Origin: Amaricoccus sp003258405
GTDB lineage: Bacteria > Pseudomonadota > Alphaproteobacteria > Rhodobacterales > Rhodobacteraceae
Length of the DNA stretch: 64,000 nucleotides
Direction: 5' to 3'
Assembly: GCF_043226085.1 (NCBI RefSeq)
Contig: NZ_CP171225.1
Span: 3,100,001 to 3,164,000 of the forward strand
Position 1 is the stretch's first letter. Every line of letters begins with the position of its first letter. Made by a program: the position numbers and the translations under genes. The notes below the pieces were generated by a model that had not been told where the DNA came from, searched no databases, and worked only from the letters and a program-made list of their open reading frames with translations. This document shows, in pieces, positions 58,025 through 64,000 of this stretch.

Positions 58025-58107
58025 GCGAGCCCCTCCGGTGCGATCCGCCGGAAACGCCCGAAGCCAGCGCCCTGCCAAGCGGTGGCGAGGTCGATGCGCA
58101 TCGTCAT
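58021..58107 (-). CDS. 28-codon ORF bridging ffh and chorismate mutase
   Basis: ATG 58107 overlaps the ffh stop (ATGA), and the TGA at 58023-58021 overlaps the chorismate mutase ATG (ATGA). The 28 residues (MTMRIDLATAWQGAGFG...) match nothing I know. It may be a relic of a longer gene kept as a coupling relay, a micropeptide, or chance. The double overlap is the main evidence. Confidence 0.45.
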   Translation of the reverse strand: MTMRIDLATAWQGAGFGRFRRIAPEGLA

Positions 58108-59591
58108 TTCTTCTTGCCCAGACCGGAGAGGCCGGGGGGGAGCGCCATGCCGCCCGGCAGTCCGCCGCCCGGGGGCATCGCGCCGGGCATCCCGCCCGGC
58201 AGCCCGCCGCCACCCGGAGCCATGCCGCCCGCACCCTTGCCGAGCAGGCCGCCGAGACCGCCGCGCATCAGCTTCTTCATGCCGCCCTTGCCGCCCATCT
58301 TCTTCATGACGTCGGCCATCTGGCGGTGCATCTTGAGGAGCTTGTTGAGATCGGCCACGTCCATGCCCGCGCCCGCGGCAATGCGCTTCTTGCGGCTCGC
58401 CTGAAGCAGGGCCGGGTTGCGGCGCTCCTGCTTGGTCATCGAATCGATGAGCGCGATCTGGCGGCGCAGAACCTTGTCATCGAGCCCGGCGCTTTCCATC
58501 TGCTGGGCCATCTTGCCCATGCCCGGAAGCATCCCCATGATGCCCTGCATGCCGCCCATCTTCATCATCTGCTCGAGCTGGCCCTTGAGGTCGTTCATGT
58601 TGAACTGACCCTTCTGGAACCGCTTCATCATCCGCTCGGCGGCTTCGCGCTCGAGGGTTTCCTGCGCCTTCTCGACGAGGGAGACGATATCGCCCATGCC
58701 GAGGATGCGGCCGGCGACGCGTTCGGGGTGGAATTCCTCCAGCGCGTCCATCTTCTCGCCGAGGCCGACGAACTTGATGGGCTTGCCGGTGACGGCGCGC
58801 ATCGAGAGCGCGGCGCCGCCGCGGCCGTCGCCGTCCATGCGGGTGAGCGCGACGCCCGAGATGCCGATGCGGCCGTCGAACTGCTCGGCCACGTTGACCG
58901 CGTCCTGACCGGTGAGGCCGTCGACCACGAGGATGGTCTCGTGCGGCTTCGTTGCATCGCGGACGGCTTCGACCTCGGTCATCAGCTCGTCGTCGATATG
59001 CAGGCGGCCGGCGGTGTCGAGCATGACGACATCATAGCCGCCGAGGGTCGCCTGCTGCTTGGCGCGCTTGGCGATGGCAACCGCGTTCTGACCGGCGACG
59101 ATCGGCAGGGTATCGACGCCGACCTGGGTGCCGAGGACCGCGAGCTGTTCCATCGCCGCCGGGCGGCGGGTGTCGAGCGAGGCCATGAGCACGCGCTTGC
59201 CCTCGCGCTCCTTGAGGCGCTTGGCGAGTTTCGCGGTGGTGGTGGTCTTGCCCGAGCCCTGCAGGCCGACCATCAGGATCGGGGCAGGGGGGCTGTCGAT
59301 GCGCAGGGCGCCGGCGGTCGCGTCGTCGCCGGCCAGCATCTCGATCAGCGCGTCATGCACGATCTTCACGACCTGCTGGCCCGGCGTCACCGATTTGGTG
59401 ACCGCCTGGCCCCGGGCGCTTTCGGAGACCTTCTTGATGAAATCGCGGGCGACGGACAGCGAGACGTCGGCCTCGAGGAGCGCCACGCGCACTTCGCGCA
59501 GGGCCGTCGAGATGTCCTCGTCGCTCAGCGCCCCCTGTTTGGTGAGCTTGCCGAAGACGCCGGAAAGCCGGTCGGACAGGTTCTCGAACAT
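58104..59591 (-). CDS. ffh: Signal recognition particle protein Ffh
   Basis: 495 residues. N domain, then the GTPase G domain with GLQGSGKTTTTAKLA near residues 107-121 and DTAGRLHID near 190. The Met-rich M domain (residues about 325-440; MMKMGGMQGIMGMLPGMGKMAQQM) binds 4.5S RNA and signal sequences. A Gly/Pro/Met-rich tail of about 40 residues ends in LGKKK. Ffh targets nascent membrane proteins to FtsY and SecYEG. First gene of this minus-strand block. Confidence 0.96.
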   Translation of the reverse strand: MFENLSDRLSGVFGKLTKQGALSDEDISTALREVRVALLEADVSLSVARDFIKKVSESARGQAVTKSVTPGQQVVKIVHDALIEMLAGDDATAGALRIDSPPAPILMVGLQGSGKTTTTAKLAKRLKEREGKRVLMASLDTRRPAAMEQLAVLGTQVGVDTLPIVAGQNAVAIAKRAKQQATLGGYDVVMLDTAGRLHIDDELMTEVEAVRDATKPHETILVVDGLTGQDAVNVAEQFDGRIGISGVALTRMDGDGRGGAALSMRAVTGKPIKFVGLGEKMDALEEFHPERVAGRILGMGDIVSLVEKAQETLEREAAERMMKRFQKGQFNMNDLKGQLEQMMKMGGMQGIMGMLPGMGKMAQQMESAGLDDKVLRRQIALIDSMTKQERRNPALLQASRKKRIAAGAGMDVADLNKLLKMHRQMADVMKKMGGKGGMKKLMRGGLGGLLGKGAGGMAPGGGGLPGGMPGAMPPGGGLPGGMALPPGLSGLGKKK

Positions 59592-59852
59592 AAGGCCGCG
59601 TGCCCCCTCGATCAGCGGCGCCGAAACGCCCTCAAGCAGCTATCGCGCCGGTGGGCGCAACGCGCTGACCGACGGCGATCCTGAAACATGACAGGACCGG
59701 AGAAGATGGATTCTCCGGAGAATTGGCCTTGCCTTACAGAAAGCAGGGGGCCGGGTCAAGACCCGCAGCGGAGCCTCGCGCGCGGAGTTCCCGCGGCAGG
59801 GACCGGGGGGTGCGGTGGCGGCGCGGGCAGGCAGGAAAAGGCTTGAAACAAA
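59592..59852. other. Intergenic region before ffh
   Basis: No gene is supported between the ffh start and the porin terminator. The only structure seen is the GGAGAA hairpin at 59697-59722. Confidence 0.4.
59697..59722. repeat. Hairpin and palindrome built on GGAGAA
   Basis: CCGGAGAA (59697-59704) and TTCTCCGG (59711-59718) form an eight-bp stem with a six-base loop; TTCTCCGGAGAA at 59711-59722 is itself palindromic. It lies about 110 bases upstream of ffh. Role unknown; no T-run follows. Confidence 0.5.
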
Positions 59853-59882
59853 AAGAAAAGGCGGACCCGAAGGCCCGCCTTT
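59853..59882 (-). terminator. Terminator of the porin gene
   Basis: AAAGGCGG (59857-59864) pairs with CCGCCTTT (59875-59882). On the minus strand it leads into CTTTTCTTTTTG, a good Rho-independent terminator. Confidence 0.78.
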
Positions 59883-59905
59883 CCCTCTCACTGTCCCGTT
59901 CGGGA

Positions 59906-60928
59906 TCAGAATGCCATGTCGATACCGAAGTCGGCGACCACGGTGTCGGAGAAGTTGTCCTGGATGCCGCCCTTGACGGACGCGCCGCCGCCGAGGTCAT
60001 ACATCGCGGAGAATTCGTAGGCGTCGTCGCCGTCCCATTCGTCCGCACCGCCGTCACCGCTGATGAACGTGGTGTAGTAGGCACCGACGCTGAGGGCGTC
60101 AAAGCTGTACTGGGCGCCAACGCCGAGGGTTTCCCAGGCGTCCGGGCCGTCGAAGTCAACGCTGGAGTAGATGACGTTCATGTCGAAGTCACCAGCGCCG
60201 AAGCCGACCATCGCGCTCCACTGGTCGCCGTCGTTACCGGTGAAGCTGTTCGTGACTTCCACGACTTCGTTGGTGACGGGGTCGAGCCGGTAGCCGCCGA
60301 AGGAGTTAACTTCGAAGCCCTTGAAGTTGTAGTAGCCAGCGCCGATCGAGAGATCGAAGCCGCCCACGGTGCCGGCATAGCCAGCGCCGACGCCGACGTC
60401 GTTCAGGCTGTGGTCGGACGACAGCGACAGACCGAAGCCGGCGATGTCGAAGTCATAACGCACGGTCGGGCGGGCGTCGGGGTTGGCAACGAAGTTGTCG
60501 TCGTCGAGCGAGCCGCCGTTCGAGATGAAGATCGTTTCATCCCAATCGTTCAGACCGGTCAGCGAGAAGTCGCCGTAGAGGTCGCCGACCCACTGCTCGT
60601 CTGCACCGTTGGTGTCGCCGAAGGTCAGGGTGCCGAAGGCGCCCGACACGAAGGCCGAACCGGCGCGGCCGTTGTCGGCGGCGTCGATGCTGCCGTCGAC
60701 GACCTGGTCGGCGCGCATGTCGGCACCGAAGGTGATGCCGGAATCGGTTTCACCGGTCATGGTGACGCCGAAACGGGTCCGCGACGTCGTCTGAAGTTTG
60801 TTGTCAGCGTCGTCGTTGTAGTAGAGGCCGAGCCGGGCGCTGCCGTAAAGGGTGATGCCCTGGGCGAAAGCCGCGCCGCCAACCGCCAGAGCGGCGAAAG
60901 CAGTGCTGGCGAAGAGAACCTTCTTCAT
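59906..60928 (-). CDS. Outer-membrane porin
   Basis: 340 residues. The signal peptide MKKVLFASTAFAALAVGGAAFAQ is followed by a mature beta-barrel sequence starting ITLYGSARLGLYYNDD, rich in Gly, Asp and aromatic residues in alternating strands, and ending in Phe, the outer-membrane assembly signal. It is similar to Rhodobacter-type general porins (16-strand trimers). Acidic loops such as GDTNGADEQWVGDLYGDF match the constriction loop. Codon use looks expression-biased, and a strong terminator follows. Confidence 0.94.
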   Translation of the reverse strand: MKKVLFASTAFAALAVGGAAFAQGITLYGSARLGLYYNDDADNKLQTTSRTRFGVTMTGETDSGITFGADMRADQVVDGSIDAADNGRAGSAFVSGAFGTLTFGDTNGADEQWVGDLYGDFSLTGLNDWDETIFISNGGSLDDDNFVANPDARPTVRYDFDIAGFGLSLSSDHSLNDVGVGAGYAGTVGGFDLSIGAGYYNFKGFEVNSFGGYRLDPVTNEVVEVTNSFTGNDGDQWSAMVGFGAGDFDMNVIYSSVDFDGPDAWETLGVGAQYSFDALSVGAYYTTFISGDGGADEWDGDDAYEFSAMYDLGGGASVKGGIQDNFSDTVVADFGIDMAF

Positions 60929-61176
60929 CGCTATCCTCGTGTTTCTCGCTTGAAACCTATTCTCAAACCCGGTTCATCCGGATCAGGTGAGGCTTTCTTC
61001 CCTCATTGGGGGGGCGAGGGTCAAGAAATTGAAAAGTCAGGCAGGCTTTGACTCAACCAATGATGCACCTTTGCCACAGTGCGGGTCGCCGCCGGGCGGC
61101 GGCTTTGCTCTTGCCGCTCGGACGGCGAGACTTTACACACCCTGAGCAGGAATATGGCTCGGTCATTGGCAGGTTC

Positions 61177-61659
61177 GTGAGCAGGATCTTTCACATAATC
61201 GCGGGAGTTGCTCTCGCCGGCGGGCTCGCCGCCTGTGGCGATGCGGAGCTTCAGGCGCAGCGCAACGAGGAGCGCCGCCAGGAAGAGCTCGAGATCAGCG
61301 ACGAGTCGTTCTTCGATCTGTTCCGGAATCAGCGGAATCCCGATCAAGGCGTGCTCATCAATCGCTTCCTCTGGCAGGCGTCGCTCGACACGCTCTCCTT
61401 CCTGCCGCTCGACACCGCCGATCCCTTTGCCGGCGTCATTCTCACCGGCTGGGGCAGTGTCGCCGGTGGCGGCAGTTACCGTGTGACCGTGCTGATCGAC
61501 GATCCCGCGCTGGACGCAAGCTCGCTCAAGGTTGCCGCGTTCCGGCAGCAGGGCGGCCGCGCCGTGCCGGTCTCCGATGCCGAGAACAACCAGCTCGAGG
61601 ATGCGATCCTCACCCGGGCCCGGCAGCTCCGCATCGCCGATTCCGAGCGCCGGAACTAA
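61177..61659 (+). CDS. DUF3576 lipoprotein
   Basis: 160 residues from GTG 61177 (start uncertain; no ATG in frame fits the signal). Lipoprotein signal with lipobox LAAC about 20 residues in. The domain FRNQRNPDQGVLINRFLWQASLDTLSFLPLDTADPFAGVILTGWG matches DUF3576, an alphaproteobacterial family of unknown function often found right before leuS, as here. Confidence 0.85.
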   Translation: MSRIFHIIAGVALAGGLAACGDAELQAQRNEERRQEELEISDESFFDLFRNQRNPDQGVLINRFLWQASLDTLSFLPLDTADPFAGVILTGWGSVAGGGSYRVTVLIDDPALDASSLKVAAFRQQGGRAVPVSDAENNQLEDAILTRARQLRIADSERRN

Positions 61660-61708
61660 GGGCGCCCGCGCGCGCCCGCATGCAAGACTTTAAGGAAGTG
61701 GATGACCC

Positions 61709-64000
61709 ATGTCGCGTTACGATGCCCGCGGGGTTGAACCGAAATGGCAGCAGGCCTGGGAGGCGGCGGGCGTCTTCCGTGCCGAGCGCGATCCCGCCCG
61801 GCCGAAATACTATGTGCTCGAGATGTTCCCCTATCCCTCGGGGCGCATTCATATCGGCCATACCCGGAACTACACGATGGGGGATGTGATCGCGCGCTAC
61901 AAGCTCGCGCGCGGCTTCAACGTCCTGCATCCGATGGGATTCGACGCGTTCGGCATGCCGGCCGAGAATGCGGCGATGGACAAGGGTGTGCATCCGGGCA
62001 CATGGACTTATGGCAATATTGCCACAATGCGTGAGCAGATGAAGCCGATGGGCTTCTCGATCGACTGGTCGCGCGAGTTCGCCACCTGCGATCCGGAGTA
62101 TTACGGCCAGCAGCAGGCGATGTTCATCGACATGCTCGAGGCCGGGCTCGTCTATCGCAAGGCTGCGGTCGTGAACTGGGACCCGGTCGACATGACGGTG
62201 CTTGCCAACGAGCAGGTGATCGACGGCTGCGGCTGGCGCTCGGGCGCACCGGTCGAGCGCCGCGAGCTCACCCAGTGGTTTTTCCGCATCTCCGATTATG
62301 CCGACGAGCTGCTCTCGGCGATCGACGGGCTCACGGCCTGGCCCGAGAAGGTCCGCACGATGCAGCGCAACTGGATCGGAAAGAGCCAGGGCCTGCAGTT
62401 CTCCTGGGCGCTCAGCGCGCCGGCGGCGGGCGTCGAGCGAATCGAGGTCTACACCACCCGGCCCGACACGATTATGGGGGCAAGCTTCCTCGGGATCTCG
62501 CCCGACCATCCGCTGGCCAAGGCACTCGAGGCGGACAATCCCGAGATCGCAGCCTTCTGTGCCGAGTGCCGTCGCAGCGGCACCTCCGAGGCCGATCTCG
62601 AAACCGCCGAGAAGAAGGGATTCGACACCGGGCTGAAGGTGCGTCATCCCCTTGATCCAAATTGGGAAATTCCGGTCTGGATTGCCAACTTCATCCTGAT
62701 GGATTACGGCACCGGCGCGATCTTCGGCGTGCCCGCGCATGACCAGCGCGACCTCGATTTCGCCCGGAAATACGGCCTGCCGGTCACGGCGACCTTCGAG
62801 GCGGCGGAGAACCCGGTGCCCATTGCGGGGACGGCCTTCACGCCCCCCAAGAGCGAGCCGGTGCGCTGGGTGCGGCACCCGGAGGATCTCGGCGTGATGA
62901 CCGGCGAGGAGGCGATCGCGCGCACCGTGGCGCTCGCCGAAGCCGGTGGCTGGGGTGAAGGCAAGGTGCAGTTCCGCCTGCGCGACTGGGGCATCAGCCG
63001 CCAGCGCTACTGGGGCTGCCCGATCCCGGTGCTGCATTGCGAGAGCTGCGGCGTGGTGCCGGAGGCCAAGGCAAACCTGCCGGTGCGGCTGCCCGAGGAC
63101 GTGAGCTTCGACAAGCCGGGCAATCCGCTCGAGCGGCATCCGACCTGGGGCAGGGCGAGCTGTCCGAAATGTGGCGGCGCGGCCCGGCGCGAGACCGACA
63201 CGATGGACACCTTCGTCGACAGCTCGTGGTATTTCGCCCGCTTCACCGCGCCCCGTGCCGCGACGCCGACCAGCCTTCCGGATGTCGATTACTGGATGAA
63301 CGTGGACCAGTATATCGGCGGCGTGGAGCATGCGATCCTGCATCTGCTCTATTCGCGCTTCTTTGCCCGCGCGATGCAGAAGACCGGGCATCTGCCCGAA
63401 AAGGCGATCGAGCCGTTCGATGCGCTCTTCACCCAGGGCATGGTCACGCACGAGACCTATGCGACGAAGGGCGCGGGCGGACGCACGGTCTGGCATGCCC
63501 CCGAGGAGGTCATCCGCGACGAGACCGGCGCGCGCCTGAAGGACGGCACCGCCGTCGAGATCGGCCCGCAGATCAAGATGTCGAAGTCGAAGAAGAACGT
63601 CGTCGATCCCGAGGACATCATCGAGCGCTATGGCGCCGATACCGCGCGCTGGTTCGTGATGTCGGACAGCCCGCCGGAGCGCGACGTCGAGTGGACGGCC
63701 GCCGGGGCGGAAGCGGCCTTCAAGCATCTGCAGCGCGTCTGGCGAATCGCGTCGGAGATCGCCGCCGAGAGCGACGCGGTGTCGGAGGAAGTCGGCGAGA
63801 CCGGCGCGGAGGCGATGGCGCTGCTGCGCGCCGCGCACCGGGCGATCCGCGACGTGACCGCCGATATCGAGGGGTTTGCCTTCAACAAGGCGGTGGCGCG
63901 GCTCTACGAGTTCACCAACGTGATCGCGAAGGCGCGCGGCGAGGCGCCGGGCCTGACGGCGGCACGGCGGTTCGCGATGCGGACCATGGCCCAGCTCATG
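61709..64000 (+). CDS. leuS: Leucyl-tRNA synthetase, truncated by the window edge
   Basis: 764 residues are visible from ATG 61709, still open at base 64000; about 80-100 residues of the usual length are missing. The HIGH motif is intact at residues 48-51 and KMSKS at 623-627. The editing (CP1) domain contains TTRPDTIMGASFLGISPDHP and MDYGTGAIFGVPAHDQRDLDFA with the catalytic Asp. Zinc-binding cysteines are seen in CESCG and CPKCGG. It charges tRNA-Leu. The DUF3576 gene precedes it by 49 bases. Confidence 0.96.
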   Translation, partial: MSRYDARGVEPKWQQAWEAAGVFRAERDPARPKYYVLEMFPYPSGRIHIGHTRNYTMGDVIARYKLARGFNVLHPMGFDAFGMPAENAAMDKGVHPGTWTYGNIATMREQMKPMGFSIDWSREFATCDPEYYGQQQAMFIDMLEAGLVYRKAAVVNWDPVDMTVLANEQVIDGCGWRSGAPVERRELTQWFFRISDYADELLSAIDGLTAWPEKVRTMQRNWIGKSQGLQFSWALSAPAAGVERIEVYTTRPDTIMGASFLGISPDHPLAKALEADNPEIAAFCAECRRSGTSEADLETAEKKGFDTGLKVRHPLDPNWEIPVWIANFILMDYGTGAIFGVPAHDQRDLDFARKYGLPVTATFEAAENPVPIAGTAFTPPKSEPVRWVRHPEDLGVMTGEEAIARTVALAEAGGWGEGKVQFRLRDWGISRQRYWGCPIPVLHCESCGVVPEAKANLPVRLPEDVSFDKPGNPLERHPTWGRASCPKCGGAARRETDTMDTFVDSSWYFARFTAPRAATPTSLPDVDYWMNVDQYIGGVEHAILHLLYSRFFARAMQKTGHLPEKAIEPFDALFTQGMVTHETYATKGAGGRTVWHAPEEVIRDETGARLKDGTAVEIGPQIKMSKSKKNVVDPEDIIERYGADTARWFVMSDSPPERDVEWTAAGAEAAFKHLQRVWRIASEIAAESDAVSEEVGETGAEAMALLRAAHRAIRDVTADIEGFAFNKAVARLYEFTNVIAKARGEAPGLTAARRFAMRTMAQLM

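Overview
This 64 kb window comes from the chromosome of a high-GC alphaproteobacterium, most likely a member of the Rhodobacterales (Rhodobacter/Paracoccus/Roseobacter group). The evidence is the sqdB-sqdD-sqdC sulfolipid gene order, a MipZ division ATPase, a zinc-independent-type L31 protein, several polyhydroxyalkanoate (PHA) genes, a ZinT gene behind a Zur-type palindrome, and an FNR-type site. I see no rRNA, tRNA, CRISPR array, prophage or insertion sequence. Most genes are tightly packed, often with ATGA, GTGA or TGATG overlaps. Two genes run off the window: an MscS channel at the left edge and leuS at the right edge.

Layout. 1-3.0 kb: MscS channel, flavoprotein, small membrane protein. 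3.0-6.2 kb: polar amino-acid ABC importer (binding protein and two permeases, no ATPase here) with a PIN-domain protein, preceded by an unusual phased repeat. 6.2-10.0 kb: PHB depolymerase, a GST, a patatin-like lipase and 3-hydroxybutyrate dehydrogenase, followed by a likely small RNA gene near 10.1 kb. 10.3-12.1 kb: orphan YejA-like binding protein. 12.1-15.0 kb: sulfoquinovosyl lipid genes sqdBDC. 15.2-20.2 kb: DUF502 protein, pseudouridine catabolism (psuK-psuG), a variant homocysteine methyltransferase, an acetyltransferase and a Crp-family regulator. 20.4-22.8 kb: gyrB, followed by a striking double palindrome. 22.9-26 kb: a TetR-MFS pair with a clear operator, then zinT. 26-29.5 kb: class I PHA synthase plus a hydratase/phosphotransacylase fusion behind an FNR-type promoter. 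30-41.7 kb: RutR, beta-ureidopropionase, dihydropyrimidinase and an NMT1/THI5-type ABC importer, interpreted as a reductive pyrimidine degradation locus, with a YcaQ-type glycosylase on the opposite strand in the middle. 42-46 kb: deacetylase-like hydrolase, xseB, ispA, dxs. 46-51.7 kb: cytochrome c, DUF4202, ychF, a small kinase, dapE, an rRNA methyltransferase-like protein, clpS. 52-55 kb: phasin, a penicillin-binding carboxypeptidase with a SPOR domain, mipZ. 55.3-59.6 kb: an ffh / chorismate mutase / rpsP-rimM-trmD-rplS / rpmE block. 59.9-64 kb: porin, DUF3576 lipoprotein, leuS.

Several regulatory links can be read directly. A RutR-type box lies at the predicted start site of the pyrimidine operon. 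A Zur-type palindrome precedes zinT. A TetR operator lies in front of the tetR-MFS pair. An FNR-type box sits exactly 41.5 bp upstream of the predicted start of the phaC operon. An identical 11-base motif stands upstream of both phaZ and the phasin gene, which are 45 kb apart. PHA genes are spread over four places (phaZ, bdhA, phaC, phasin), so storage-polymer metabolism is a recurring theme. The least explained elements are the candidate sRNA at 10.1 kb, the phased repeats at 3.0 kb, the double palindrome after gyrB and a 28-codon ORF linking ffh to chorismate mutase.
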